Shown piece by piece: positions 1 to 8,125 of a DNA stretch of 64,000 bases (its first letter is position 1; every line of letters starts with the position of its first letter). Under the pieces are notes generated by a model. That model worked only from the letters and a program-made list of their open reading frames with translations. It searched no databases and was not told the origin of the DNA. This DNA is from an uncultured Eubacteriales bacterium. GTDB lineage: Bacteria; Bacillota; Clostridia; Oscillospirales; Oscillospiraceae. Both the position numbers and the translations under genes were made by a program. The stretch is taken from the NCBI GenBank assembly GCA_900545515.1, contig UQZA01000010.1, positions 1 to 64,000 of the forward strand, in the 5' to 3' direction.

Positions 1-391
1 TCGACAGCAGCATAAAACCAATATACATGCAAGGATAGTACTCTATTGGTCGTTGAATTTCTTGGCCACAAATTGCACACGCTACAACATCCGACATCTG
101 CTTCCCTGTATATGTACTTGTGTTTTTAATGTACCAAAAAAACATTCTAGAATAAGTTTTTTCAGGCGCCTGATTGTGATTGCAATTTTTATACATAAAA
201 TACCCCTCCTGGTATATGACCTACTCGCATCTTATGTTTATCTTATTGGAATCCCAACCATCTTCAGAGCTACGTTTATTTTTGGTATGGCATCACCCCC
301 GCAAAAGACAGTTTTGCTTTTTCTCTGTCTCTTGCGGGGGTAGCATACCAAACTAGTCATTCTACAGCAAGCAAAACCCCAGCCGAACGCA
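1..391. other. AT-rich gap without a credible gene
   Basis: This stretch is visibly richer in A and T than the rest of the window. The only open frame of any length (53-343, plus strand) starts on TTG, has no ribosome site and no recognisable protein family, so I do not call it. The one clear structure is the hairpin at 297-341. The segment may be the tail of something lying outside the window. Confidence 0.5.
297..341 (-). terminator. Hairpin downstream of the lipoprotein gene
   Basis: The arms CCCCGCAAAAGACAG and CTGTCTCTTGCGGGG pair over 15 bp with one mismatch around a 15-base T-rich loop. The hairpin lies about 50 bp past the stop of the minus-strand lipoprotein gene, so it probably ends that transcript. 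No strong U-run follows on the minus strand, so termination is inferred. Confidence 0.5.
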
Positions 392-1264
392 TTACTCCAA
401 TGTAGGCGTGCAGACTGTGAAGCCATCCGACCATAGAAGCAGCAGCTTTCCACCTGTTAAGGGAAGGATTCGAAGAAGCTGTGCCCCATCTAGATTCTGC
501 TGAGTCAGATCTATGTACACAATTAACTCCTCCCCATCCGTCCGGCATATCTGGTTTTCCCGGAGAAGGTAGCCATAGGAGTCGTCCCAACTGCACAATC
601 CCGCCAAACCGGAAAATGATGTTCCCTCCTCCGGCGCAGCCACTTCCCGCAGGTTGGGAGAAACCGGATAGAGGAACGAGATCTCAACCTCCCCCTCATG
701 AGAGGCCAGCGCTACCAGCATTTGGCCTTTCAGCTTCAGCAGTCCCGTTGCGGACCAGTTCTCCGGTAGAGATACCTGCTGTCCATCTACATACAACTGC
801 CCCGCTGTCACCAGGTACAGCGTCTGGCCCACGGCGGCCATTTGACAATTCGGCTCACCTTGTACCGTAAATTTTTCCTCCCCGTTTTGGCGCACCGAAA
901 ATCCGGTTTCCGCCTGACCCTCATAAGTGAAGCACGCCTTTCCCTCCCGCAGCAGGGCCTTGGCCTCCGGCGCGGCACTCTGCCGGGACAGCACTTGGAA
1001 GGAAGCATCTAAGGCAATCTCCTGCATGACGTCGTTCTCCTGAGCCAGCAGCAGGTAGCCGTTCTCCCCTGCCGTAATGTCCAAGCAGGTCATCCCATCC
1101 ATAGGATAAAATCGGGTTGCAAATGACATCGGCGTTTCCAGTATTACTTCGGTCAGCCGCTCCGGCATGCTGGCCTCCGTTCTCCGGTCACAGCCGACTA
1201 ACAGGAGAACCCCACAGAGTATCACAAGCGCCTTCGCCCAAATAAAACCATGTCCTCTCTTCAT
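392..1264 (-). CDS. Putative lipoprotein of unknown function
   Basis: The 290-residue product starts MKRGHGFIWAK, continues with a hydrophobic stretch and has a lipobox (LLVGC) near residue 24, so it should be lipid-anchored on the outer face of the membrane. An upstream in-frame ATG at 1339 would bury this signal peptide inside the protein, so I prefer the ATG at 1264. The mature part has no family I recognise. It contains repeated short beta-rich segments such as GQTLYLVTAGQLYVDG and GGKLLLLWSDGF, which suggest a beta-propeller-like fold, but that is only an impression. It lies downstream of another minus-strand secreted protein (1415-2071) and could share its transcript. Confidence 0.75.
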   Translation of the reverse strand: MKRGHGFIWAKALVILCGVLLLVGCDRRTEASMPERLTEVILETPMSFATRFYPMDGMTCLDITAGENGYLLLAQENDVMQEIALDASFQVLSRQSAAPEAKALLREGKACFTYEGQAETGFSVRQNGEEKFTVQGEPNCQMAAVGQTLYLVTAGQLYVDGQQVSLPENWSATGLLKLKGQMLVALASHEGEVEISFLYPVSPNLREVAAPEEGTSFSGLAGLCSWDDSYGYLLRENQICRTDGEELIVYIDLTQQNLDGAQLLRILPLTGGKLLLLWSDGFTVCTPTLE

Positions 1265-1414
1265 ACATCCAACCCCCAGTTCATTTTCAATTGCCCTGCC
1301 GGAGGCCCGGCAGGGCGGGATATGCCATACGGGTCGCATTCTCTGCCGGGGGTGCGGACCTACCTAAGCGTTAGCCGGAGGTCTACACTGTGACAAAGTC
1401 AAAACGAATCGCCT

Positions 1415-2071
1415 TTACCGGACAATCACCAGTCTGGCGTTTCCCGGCGTGCTGTACGTGCTGGCGCGGACGCTACACTGGATGTAGCCGGGACTCTCCA
1501 GGCGATATCCGGCGCCAAGGGGAATCTGGGAGGCATAGCCCAAGGACTTGCCTGTGGATCCGTTGGCGTAACCCAGATTATAGGTTGCGCTGTTCTGCAG
1601 ATAGGTCGCATAGGTATACAGGCTCTTGCCCAAGGTGGGAAGTGTGAGAAACGGCTTTGTGAGCACGCCATCTCTGGGGCGGCTCAGGTAGACGGTACAG
1701 GGGAACTCCTCCGTAGCCTGGGGCGTAAGGTCGGCTGCCTCTTCAGCCGGGGTTTCCACAGGAATGTCCCATCCGGGGAACAGCTCCGAGAAGGTGGGAA
1801 CCTCCTCCAGCACTTCACCAGTGGCGACGTCCACAATTTGAGCCTTGTAGCCATCGGCAACCCATGTGGAGTGGTAGATGATCGTGTTCCGTGCTGCGAG
1901 AATGGTGTCCGCCAGCTCCGGCGAGGCCGTCTCCAAATCCAGGTACGCATAGGCGGCTGCAGTTTCCAAATCGGAAATCACAACAGCCTCTTCCGGGGCA
2001 GCCGCAGAAAGCGGGGCAGAGACAGAAACCAACAGAGCCAACACCAAAAAAAGTGTGCAGAGTTTTTTCAT
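1415..2071 (-). CDS. Secreted protein of unknown function
   Basis: The product has 218 residues. A signal peptide is clear: MKKLCTLFLVLALL, then a small-residue cleavage region SAAAPEE at about residue 25. The N-terminal third of the mature protein (ETAAAYAYLDLETASPELADTILAARNTIIYHSTW) is helical and the C-terminal half is beta-rich, with Gly/Ser/Tyr-rich segments. I recognise no domain and see no membrane segment after the signal, so the protein is probably released or loosely wall-associated. It has its own promoter at 2145-2172. The lipoprotein gene follows about 150 bp further on in the same direction. Confidence 0.75.
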   Translation of the reverse strand: MKKLCTLFLVLALLVSVSAPLSAAAPEEAVVISDLETAAAYAYLDLETASPELADTILAARNTIIYHSTWVADGYKAQIVDVATGEVLEEVPTFSELFPGWDIPVETPAEEAADLTPQATEEFPCTVYLSRPRDGVLTKPFLTLPTLGKSLYTYATYLQNSATYNLGYANGSTGKSLGYASQIPLGAGYRLESPGYIQCSVRASTYSTPGNARLVIVR

Positions 2072-2144
2072 ATGCGTGCCCTCCTTGTTTTACAGCTTTA
2101 CCTTACAGCAAAGCTATTTTTGCAGAAAATGTACCCGTGTTTTT

Positions 2145-2173
2145 ATTATACCATATTTCTTGAAAATTTCAAG
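2145..2173 (-). promoter_or_regulatory. Promoter with palindrome, upstream of secreted protein
   Basis: On the minus strand TTGAAA (2167-2172) lies 16 bp from TATAAT (2145-2150), and a TGG just before the -10 gives an extended -10. The -35 sits inside a perfect inverted repeat, CTTGAAA-A-TTTCAAG (2159-2173), which is a plausible operator. Confidence 0.65.
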
Positions 2174-2273
2174 GCCAATCCGTGAAATTCTCCTAATTTT
2201 ATGCTCGTCAGCGTAAATTTTCTTACAGAGCGCCCTAGCATTGAGTTAAATTGTTTCCGCATCATTCACAAGT

Positions 2274-3539
2274 TCATACTTCCTTGGTCACCCCAGTCCG
2301 CCGCTCTCTGGATAGGCCGCCTGCCATATGGTCCAGCTCTGCTCCCAAAAACCGGGCCCGGCGGATCACGTCCTCACCAAATTGTGCCCGAAGTGCATCC
2401 ACTGCCGCATCCAGCTTGGCCCTCCGCTCATACTGTACCGGATCCACCGGAGAGAAGAGATCGAACTGACAATACCGCTCCCCGGACAGTTTGGTAACCT
2501 GAACGCCTATTTGCCGCAACGGTGTTTTGCGATCCCAGACCTCATCAAAAACCTGGCAGGCAGCTTCATAGAGTTCCTGGGTGATATCTGTCATCCCGGC
2601 CATCTGCCGCTGATGGGTAATGTCCTGAAATTCCGGCGTCCGCAGCGACACTGTGATGCAGCTGCCACTTTTGCGGTCCCGCCGCATCCGCATCCCCACC
2701 GTCTCACACAGACTCAGGAGCACCTGATGGGCCGTACGCAGGTCTGTCACGTCTCTGGGCAAGGTCACGGAGTTGCCATAACCCTTGTTTTCTGTTGGGT
2801 CCTGGCGCACTGGGTCGGCATTGCGGCCGTTGGCAAAATGCCAGATGGTCTCCCCCTGCTTTCCCAGCGCCCGGCGGAGCTGATCTACCGGCGCATGGGC
2901 CAGCTCCCCAATGGTGCCAATCCCCATGCGGCGCAACTTCCGTTCCGTAGCTGGTCCAACCAAAAACAGATCTCGCACTGGGAGCGGCCACAGCTTCCCG
3001 GGAATCTCCTCGGGAAAGAGACTGTGGACCCGGTTGGGCTTCTGAAAGTCCCCGGCAATCTTTGCCAGGAGCTTGTTGGAAGACACACCGATGTTGACCG
3101 TAAAGCCCAGCTCCCGGTGAATCCTCTCCCGGAGCATCTCGGCAGCCTGCACCGGCGGACCGTATAGGCCCTCCGTCCCTGTCATGTCCGCCCATGCCTC
3201 GTCAATGGAATATTGCTCCACTGCCGGGGCCACCTGGCGCAGCAGCGCCACCATGTGCCGGGAGCACTCCACGTACAGGCCATAATCCGGCTCCACCACC
3301 GTGAGATTGGGGCATTTCTCCAGAGCCTGAAACAGGGGCTCCCCTGTGTGAATGCCGTATTTCTTGGCCGGGCCGCTCTTGGCCAGTATGATGCTATGCC
3401 GGGAAGTTCGGTTCCCAACCACCGCCGAGGGAATCTCCCGCAAGTCCACCTTCTCCCCCAAAATCAGGACCTTGTGCGCCGCTGTCCAAGAGAGGAACGC
3501 GCTGTTGGCATCAATATGAAATACAACACGCTTTGTCAT
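2274..3539 (-). CDS. dinB: DNA polymerase IV (Y-family, DinB)
   Basis: This is a 421-residue error-prone translesion polymerase. The Y-family catalytic motifs are intact: FHIDANSAF with Asp10, and YSIDEAWAD with Asp113-Glu114, which hold the two metal ions. The palm/fingers and thumb occupy roughly residues 1-240 and the little-finger domain about 250-370. Near residue 380, QFDLF matches the beta-clamp binding motif. Length is normal for the family. The start has GAGGCG upstream. No clostridial LexA-type GAAC-N4-GTTC box is visible in the short gap shared with the divergent alcohol dehydrogenase, so SOS control is not evident. Confidence 0.95.
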   Translation of the reverse strand: MTKRVVFHIDANSAFLSWTAAHKVLILGEKVDLREIPSAVVGNRTSRHSIILAKSGPAKKYGIHTGEPLFQALEKCPNLTVVEPDYGLYVECSRHMVALLRQVAPAVEQYSIDEAWADMTGTEGLYGPPVQAAEMLRERIHRELGFTVNIGVSSNKLLAKIAGDFQKPNRVHSLFPEEIPGKLWPLPVRDLFLVGPATERKLRRMGIGTIGELAHAPVDQLRRALGKQGETIWHFANGRNADPVRQDPTENKGYGNSVTLPRDVTDLRTAHQVLLSLCETVGMRMRRDRKSGSCITVSLRTPEFQDITHQRQMAGMTDITQELYEAACQVFDEVWDRKTPLRQIGVQVTKLSGERYCQFDLFSPVDPVQYERRAKLDAAVDALRAQFGEDVIRRARFLGAELDHMAGGLSRERRTGVTKEV

Positions 3540-3615
3540 AATGCAAACGCCTCTGTTTTACTTAAAAATGGTCGCATCTCCGAAAAACTACGTCTAATTT
3601 GCCATAAAAAGGGCC

Positions 3616-3644
3616 TTGACATTCGCCGCGCCGCCATATATAAT
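3616..3644 (+). promoter_or_regulatory. Consensus sigma-A promoter of the alcohol dehydrogenase
   Basis: TTGACA (3616-3621), a 17 bp spacer and TATAAT (3639-3644) form a perfect consensus promoter about 50 bp before the gene. Strong constitutive transcription is expected unless a repressor acts. Confidence 0.85.
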
Positions 3645-3694
3645 AAGGCTGCACAAATCAGTGCAAATTTATCGATAAGAAAGGGACGATACGC

Positions 3695-4756
3695 ATGCGA
3701 ATGAAAGGCTTTGCGATGTTAGGAATCGGCAAGACCGGCTGGATTGAGAAGGAGGTCCCCGCCTGTGGGCCTCTGGATGCCATTGTGCGTCCTCTGGCCG
3801 TCTCCCCCTGCACCTCGGACATCCATACTGTCTGGGAAGGCGCCATCGGCGAACGGACTGACATGATTCTGGGCCACGAAGCGGTGGGCGAAATCGTGGA
3901 AGTAGGCAGCCTGGTGAAGACCCTGAAGCCCGGCGACCGGGTCATTGTCCCGGCCATTACACCGGATTGGGGCAGCTTGGAAGCTCAAGCCGGATATTCC
4001 ATGCACTCTGGCGGTATGCTGGCCGGATGGAAGTTCTCCAACTTCAAGGACGGCGTTTTCGCGGAATATTTCCACGTCAATGAGGCAGACGCCAACCTCG
4101 CCCGGTTGCCGGAGCAGCTGGACCCTGCGTCCGCCGTGATGCTCAGCGATATGGTCCCCACCGGTTTCCACGGGGTAGAGCTGGCGGACGTTCAGTTTGG
4201 CGACACTGTCTGTGTTGTTGGAATCGGCCCGGTGGGCCTCATGGCCGTGGCTGGCGCTGCCCTGCGGGGAGCCTCCCGTCTGTTTGCCGTAGGTTCCCGC
4301 CCAGTTTGTGTGGAAGCCGCCAAGGCCTATGGCGCCACAGACATCATCAACTATCGAGAGGGCGACATCGTCCAACAGATCCTGGATCAAACCCACGGCA
4401 AGGGCGTGGACCGGGTGATTCTCGCCGGTGGCGATAACGACACCTTCCGCCAGGCCGTAGAAATGGTAAAGCCCGGCGGATGCATTGGCAACGTCAACTA
4501 CCTGGGCAGCGGCGACTATGTGCGGATTCCGCGGGTAGAATGGGGCTGCGGCATGGGGCACAAAACCATTCGCGGCGGTCTGATGCCCGGTGGCAGACTG
4601 CGCATGGAGAAGCTGGCATCTCTGATGGAGACCGGCCGGCTGGATACCTCCCGCCTGTTGACCCACCGCTTCCAGGGATTTGCGCATATGGAAGAGGCGC
4701 TGCTGCTGATGAAGGATAAGCCCCGCGATCTCATCAAGCCGGTTGTCATTCTTTAA
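3695..4756 (+). CDS. Zinc-dependent secondary alcohol dehydrogenase, NADP-type
   Basis: The sequence follows the Thermoanaerobacter brockii / Clostridium beijerinckii secondary alcohol dehydrogenase closely over its full length: MKGFAML start, IVRPLAVSPCTSDIHT, ILGHEAVGE, GCGMGHKTIRGGL. These medium-chain enzymes reversibly reduce ketones and aldehydes with NADPH. Counting from the second Met, the zinc ligands fall where expected at Cys37, His59 and Asp150. The nucleotide-binding loop is VGIGPVGLMAV and the following SRPVC matches the family. ATG at 3695 is better spaced from AAGGGA. The ATG at 3701 gives the usual family N-terminus. The gene stands alone between a consensus promoter and a terminator, suggesting a strongly expressed fermentative enzyme. 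Confidence 0.95.
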   Translation: MRMKGFAMLGIGKTGWIEKEVPACGPLDAIVRPLAVSPCTSDIHTVWEGAIGERTDMILGHEAVGEIVEVGSLVKTLKPGDRVIVPAITPDWGSLEAQAGYSMHSGGMLAGWKFSNFKDGVFAEYFHVNEADANLARLPEQLDPASAVMLSDMVPTGFHGVELADVQFGDTVCVVGIGPVGLMAVAGAALRGASRLFAVGSRPVCVEAAKAYGATDIINYREGDIVQQILDQTHGKGVDRVILAGGDNDTFRQAVEMVKPGGCIGNVNYLGSGDYVRIPRVEWGCGMGHKTIRGGLMPGGRLRMEKLASLMETGRLDTSRLLTHRFQGFAHMEEALLLMKDKPRDLIKPVVIL

Positions 4757-4766
4757 ATCTTTTCCC

Positions 4767-4810
4767 GGGGGCACCTCAAAGTTGCGGTTTGAGGCGCCCC
4801 CTTTGATTTC
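4767..4810 (+). terminator. Terminator after the alcohol dehydrogenase
   Basis: GGGGGCACCTCAAA and TTTGAGGCGCCCCC form a 14 bp stem with one mismatch around a 7-base loop, followed by TTTGATTTCT. It lies between two converging genes and could serve both. Confidence 0.8.
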
Positions 4811-4811
4811 T

Positions 4812-5078
4812 CTAATACACCCATCTGAGCAAGCTCCAACAGTGGGTGCGGATGGTGTATTTCAGTTCCAGCACCCGTTCCCGCTCCTCCCATCTGGCCC
4901 TGCAAAGGAAAATGAAGGCTTCAATGCCTACGTAAGACACCTCCCGGGTGCTGAGGACCTGGTCAATGTCCACCCGATGTAGCTGGTGGTCCTCCCCCTC
5001 AAACCGAAACCGCAGCGGGCGCAGGCCGCCGCCGGTATCGCAAACCGAGATCACCTCCACCTTCTGATCCTGCTCCAT
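4812..5078 (-). CDS. Small conserved-looking protein, function unknown
   Basis: The product has 88 residues beginning MEQDQKVEVIS. I chose the ATG at 5078 because AGGTGAGAGG precedes it and a good promoter lies 38 bp upstream. A longer frame from 5153 would run through that promoter. The protein has no signal peptide or membrane segment. It is rich in charged residues and contains RPLRFRFEGEDHQLHRVDIDQVL followed by a Trp/Arg-rich helix. Its general form resembles small Firmicutes proteins of unknown role. I assign no function. Confidence 0.65.
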   Translation of the reverse strand: MEQDQKVEVISVCDTGGGLRPLRFRFEGEDHQLHRVDIDQVLSTREVSYVGIEAFIFLCRARWEERERVLELKYTIRTHCWSLLRWVY

Positions 5079-5115
5079 CCTCTCACCTCGAAATTTTGTT
5101 CTGAACTTTTGTTCT

Positions 5116-5144
5116 ATTTTATCACAGACGGCTTTGGTTTGCAA
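5116..5144 (-). promoter_or_regulatory. Promoter for the small protein at 4812-5078
   Basis: On the minus strand TTGCAA (5139-5144), 17 bp, TAAAAT (5116-5121). It stands back to back with the plus-strand promoter at 5179-5207. Confidence 0.7.
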
Positions 5145-5178
5145 GATACACACCTCATAAATTTTCCTCGCCCCCCTA

Positions 5179-5207
5179 TTGCAATCCGCCTGTCCGTCTG
5201 CTATAAT
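5179..5207 (+). promoter_or_regulatory. Promoter of the HAD hydrolase gene
   Basis: TTGCAA (5179-5184), 17 bp spacer, TATAAT (5202-5207), about 42 bp ahead of the start codon. Confidence 0.75.
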
Positions 5208-5248
5208 CCACCCCTACGCATTTTCTGTCAAACGATCGGGAGGCTACT

Positions 5249-5908
5249 ATGGGAAAATACCCCTGTTTGGTGCTGGACCACGATGATACCCTGGTCCAAA
5301 GTGAATCTACCGTCAATTATCCCGCCTTTTTGAAGGCCTTGGAGGCGCTCCGCCCCGGACAGACCGTATCGCTCCGGGACTTCTCCCTCTGGACCTTTCA
5401 GGAGGGCTTTACTGACATGTGCGTCCGGCACTTCGGTTTTACCCAGTCTGAGCTGGACCGGCAATATGAAATCTGGCTGGATTATGTGATGACTCACACG
5501 CCACCCTGTTTCCCGGAAATGGCTGCCGTTCTGCGGCGGCAGAGGGAATCTGGCGGTCTCATTTGTGTGGTATCCCACTCCGCCCGTGAGAACATTCTTC
5601 GGGATTACCAAACCCATTTTGGCATACGTCCGGACTGTATTTATGGTTGGGAGCTGGGTCCCCAGCGTCGCAAGCCTGCCCCATACCCACTGGACCAGAT
5701 CATGCGGGCTTACAGCCTGAGCCCGTCAGAGCTTCTGGTGGTGGATGATATGAAATCTGGCTTTGACATGGCCAAGGCCCGAAGCGTCCCCTTTGCCTGG
5801 GCCGGTTGGGGCCGGCAAAATCTGCCAGAGGTGGCCGCCTTTATGAAAGCTCACTGTGACTTCTCCTTCCACACCCCCGCCCAGCTGGAGCATTTTTTGT
5901 TTGACTGA
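5249..5908 (+). CDS. HAD-superfamily hydrolase (phosphatase-like)
   Basis: This is a 219-residue cytoplasmic HAD protein. Motif I is LDHDDTL (residues 9-15) with nucleophile Asp10 and acid/base Asp12. Motif II is the Ser in VVSHS near residue 110, motif III the Lys in RRKPAP near 142, and motif IV the acidic pair in VVDDMKSGFDMA near 167. The alpha-helical cap lies between motifs I and II, as in phosphoglycolate-phosphatase-like members. The substrate cannot be told from sequence. GGGAGG precedes the ATG. The gene is monocistronic or leads into smpB 75 bp away, though smpB has its own promoter. Confidence 0.85.
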   Translation: MGKYPCLVLDHDDTLVQSESTVNYPAFLKALEALRPGQTVSLRDFSLWTFQEGFTDMCVRHFGFTQSELDRQYEIWLDYVMTHTPPCFPEMAAVLRRQRESGGLICVVSHSARENILRDYQTHFGIRPDCIYGWELGPQRRKPAPYPLDQIMRAYSLSPSELLVVDDMKSGFDMAKARSVPFAWAGWGRQNLPEVAAFMKAHCDFSFHTPAQLEHFLFD

Positions 5909-5939
5909 CCTTCTTTCGCGTCTGATTCCTTGACAGCCA

Positions 5940-5948
5940 TGGTATAAT
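5940..5948 (+). promoter_or_regulatory. Extended -10 promoter of smpB
   Basis: TGGTATAAT gives a consensus -10 with the upstream TG of an extended -10. A TTGACA at 5930-5935 is only 7 bp away, too close to act as the -35, and nothing good stands at 16-18 bp. Confidence 0.6.
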
Positions 5949-5983
5949 AAAAGGAGACTGCGAAAGGCAGGAGGTGAGGTTCC

Positions 5984-6445
5984 ATGGAGCACAAAGGCAT
6001 GAAAATTATGGCCAAAAACCGGCAAGTCTATCACGACTATTTTGTCGAGGAAGAATACGAAGCCGGGATTGAGCTCTTTGGGACCGAGGTCAAATCCATC
6101 CGCGCCGGTACCCTGAACCTGAAGGACGCCTGGTGCGGCATCAAAGATGGGGAGCTCTTCGTCAACCAAATGCATATTTCTCCTTATGAAAAGGGAAACA
6201 TCTTCAACAAGGACCCCCGCCGTCCCCGCCGCCTGCTGATGCACAAGCAGGAGATCAACCGTCTCTATGGCAAGGTGAAGCAGGACGGGTATGCCCTCAT
6301 CCCCATCTGTGTGTACTTCAAAAATGCCCGGGTGAAGGTCTCCATCGGCCTGTGTAAGGGCAAAAAGCTCTATGACAAGCGCCAGGACGCCGCCGTCAAA
6401 GACGCCAAGCGGCAGATGGATCGCGCCATGAAAGAGAGGTACTAA
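5984..6445 (+). CDS. smpB: SsrA-binding protein SmpB
   Basis: This 153-residue protein binds the tRNA-like part of tmRNA and delivers it to stalled ribosomes for trans-translation. Family hallmarks are present: KNRQVYHDYFVEEEYEAGIEL, GTEVKSIRAG, NLKDAW, the YEKGNIFNKDPRRPRRLLMHK segment and the basic C-terminal tail GKKLYDKRQDAAVKDAKRQMDRAMK, which is threaded into the decoding site. Length is normal. AGGAGGTGA sits about 7 bp before the ATG used. Met6 and Met9 are possible internal starts. The tmRNA gene lies 1.3 kb downstream on the same strand. Confidence 0.97.
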   Translation: MEHKGMKIMAKNRQVYHDYFVEEEYEAGIELFGTEVKSIRAGTLNLKDAWCGIKDGELFVNQMHISPYEKGNIFNKDPRRPRRLLMHKQEINRLYGKVKQDGYALIPICVYFKNARVKVSIGLCKGKKLYDKRQDAAVKDAKRQMDRAMKERY

Positions 6446-6449
6446 TCCT

Positions 6450-6986
6450 ATGAACCCAGTTGTCACCATAGAAATGGAGAGCGGCGGCGTCATCACCGCT
6501 GAGCTCTATCCCCAGCAGGCCCCTCAGTCCGTTTCTAATTTCATCTCCCTGATTCAGAAGGGCTTTTACGACGGTCTGATTTTTCACCGGGTCATTCCTG
6601 GCTTCATGATCCAGGGTGGCTGCCCCGACGGCACCGGCATGGGCGGGCCTGGCTATTGCATCAAAGGCGAGTTTTTGTTCAACGGCGTAGACAATCCCCT
6701 GAAGCACAAGCGGGGCGTACTGTCCATGGCTCGGGCCCAGTCCCCCAACTCCGCCGGCAGCCAGTTTTTCATCATGCACGCTGACGCCAAGCACCTGGAC
6801 GGCCAGTATGCCGCCTTTGGCAAGGTCACAGATGGCATGGATGTGGTGGATCAAATTGCCGCCGGGAAGACCGATGGAAACGACCGGCCCCTGACGGAGC
6901 AGAAAATCCGCCGCATCACCGTAGACACCCACGGAGAAACCTACCCCGAGCCCAATAAGCTCCCTGACCCCTATGGCCGGTTCTGA
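6450..6986 (+). CDS. Cyclophilin-type peptidyl-prolyl isomerase
   Basis: The 178-residue product is one cytoplasmic cyclophilin domain without a signal peptide. It catalyses cis-trans isomerisation of X-Pro bonds. Active-site segments are clear: FHRVIPGFMIQGG (catalytic Arg), GVLSMARAQSPNSAGSQFFI and the Trp-equivalent loop HLDGQYAAFGKV, which has Tyr-Ala-Ala rather than the Trp of cyclosporin-sensitive enzymes, as is usual in bacteria. It starts 4 bp after smpB and overlaps the next gene by 14 bp, so the three genes form a translationally linked operon. Confidence 0.93.
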   Translation: MNPVVTIEMESGGVITAELYPQQAPQSVSNFISLIQKGFYDGLIFHRVIPGFMIQGGCPDGTGMGGPGYCIKGEFLFNGVDNPLKHKRGVLSMARAQSPNSAGSQFFIMHADAKHLDGQYAAFGKVTDGMDVVDQIAAGKTDGNDRPLTEQKIRRITVDTHGETYPEPNKLPDPYGRF

Positions 6987-7680
6987 TGCCCCCCGGCGCA
7001 TTTTGATTGGCACCACCAATCCAAGCAAATTCCAAAGTCTGTCCCGGCGGTTTTTCCAGTTTTCCGGGGTTGCCTGTGTCAGCCCGTCTGACCTGGCGTT
7101 GCAAATGGAAATTCCGGAGACCGGCGCCACCATGGCGGAAAATGCCCAGCTCAAGGCCAGGGCCTTTCACCGGCGCACCGGCCTGGCCGTGCTCAGTGCT
7201 GACTCCGGACTGTTCTTTCGGGAGCTTCCCATGGACGATCCCCGGCAGCCCGGCCCCTACATCCGCCGGGTGGGGGGCAGAGTTCTGACCGATGAGGAAA
7301 TGCTCCAGTACTACAGCGGCCTGGCCCGGGAATTCGGGTTGCTCCATGCCTGCTACTGCACCGCCTTTGCTGTGGTGGATGAGGAAGGGCGAGATGCCGT
7401 GTTCTTTCAGGATGACCCGGGAGATGCCGATTTCTTTCGCGCCTTCGGCTTTCTCATGTGTTCCCATCCCCACGAGAAGCGAAACCCCGGCTGGCCCCTG
7501 GACAGCCTGAGCATGGACCCATATTTCCAGCGATACTGGTTTGATATTGCTGATTCCGAATATGAAATCCCGGAGCTGGCGCCCATCCGCCAGCTGCAGA
7601 CCCATTTCCAAGCGCGGGTCACCGCGTTCCTGGAGCAGTTTTTCCGGCTGCAGCGTAAGCAGCCATTGGAAAACCATTGA
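6973..7680 (+). CDS. Diverged HAM1/RdgB-type NTP pyrophosphatase
   Basis: The 235-residue product carries the two best marks of non-canonical purine NTP pyrophosphatases: the N-terminal nucleotide loop IGTTNPSKF (residues 11-19) and LSADSGLFF near residue 78, the counterpart of the metal-binding DDSGL. Such enzymes hydrolyse dITP and XTP to keep them out of DNA. It departs from the standard family: the usual SARY and C-terminal SHR segments are not obvious and the middle (EFGLLHACYCTAFAVV, DADFFRAFGF) is unusual. Substrate range is therefore uncertain. It overlaps the cyclophilin gene by 14 bp and ends 56 bp before ssrA. Confidence 0.75.
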   Translation: MAGSDAPRRILIGTTNPSKFQSLSRRFFQFSGVACVSPSDLALQMEIPETGATMAENAQLKARAFHRRTGLAVLSADSGLFFRELPMDDPRQPGPYIRRVGGRVLTDEEMLQYYSGLAREFGLLHACYCTAFAVVDEEGRDAVFFQDDPGDADFFRAFGFLMCSHPHEKRNPGWPLDSLSMDPYFQRYWFDIADSEYEIPELAPIRQLQTHFQARVTAFLEQFFRLQRKQPLENH

Positions 7681-7736
7681 AAGATGGGGGCTCCTCCCCC
7701 ATCCCTCCGGCTTCTTTCCCCTAGCCCTTTCTATAC

Positions 7737-8086
7737 GGGGGCGTACTGGTTTCGACGGGGGCAGTGAGGCTGGAATAGCGGGCCGTGGCGCCTGGCCACG
7801 ATAAAACGGGCAACTTTTTAAAATTAACTGACAACGCTAACGTTGCTCTGGCAGCCTAATTAGGCCGCCCATCCGCCCCGGAAGGACCACGAGCCGGGCT
7901 CGGGTGTGATTTGAGTGGTGACCGTGCGTACGGTAAGCTTTGCCCGTACCATGCATCATGAAGCTACCAATTCCCGCAGGGTGTTTGTTCCCGGCGGGTT
8001 GCGGGAAGGTAAATAACAAACTGCGCCCGGAGAAGTTCCTGTCAAGTTGCTTTCGGACGGGGGTTCGATTCCCCCCGCCTCCACCA
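7737..8086 (+). ncRNA. ssrA: tmRNA (ssrA), one-piece
   Basis: The 5' end GGGGGCGTACTGGTTTCGAC and the 3' end GGTTCGATTCCCCCCGCCTCCACCA are diagnostic of tmRNA. The ends pair as the tRNA-like acceptor stem (GGGGGC with GCCTCC, one G-U) and CCA is encoded. The tag reading frame begins at 7830 after TTAACT and reads D-N-A-N-V-A-L-A-A, then TAA at 7857-7859. With the tRNA-borne alanine the tag would be ADNANVALAA. Together with SmpB it rescues stalled ribosomes and marks products for proteolysis. Confidence 0.97.
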
Positions 8087-8092
8087 AACAAA

Positions 8093-8125
8093 CCCGTCCA
8101 GATTTTACGGTCTGGGCGGCTTTCT
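8093..8125 (+). terminator. Terminator of ssrA
   Basis: The stem CCGTCCAGA/TCTGGGCGG (one G-U) lies immediately after the mature tmRNA end and is followed by CTTTCTTTTG and then a T-run. Confidence 0.8.

Noticed and set aside
53..343. 96-codon plus-strand frame at the left edge
   Set aside because: TTG start, no ribosome site, no family, and a terminator-like hairpin inside its 3' end.
5930..5948. TTGACA and TATAAT upstream of smpB as a standard promoter
   Set aside because: The spacer is 7 bp, too short; the TG before TATAAT makes an extended -10 promoter more likely.
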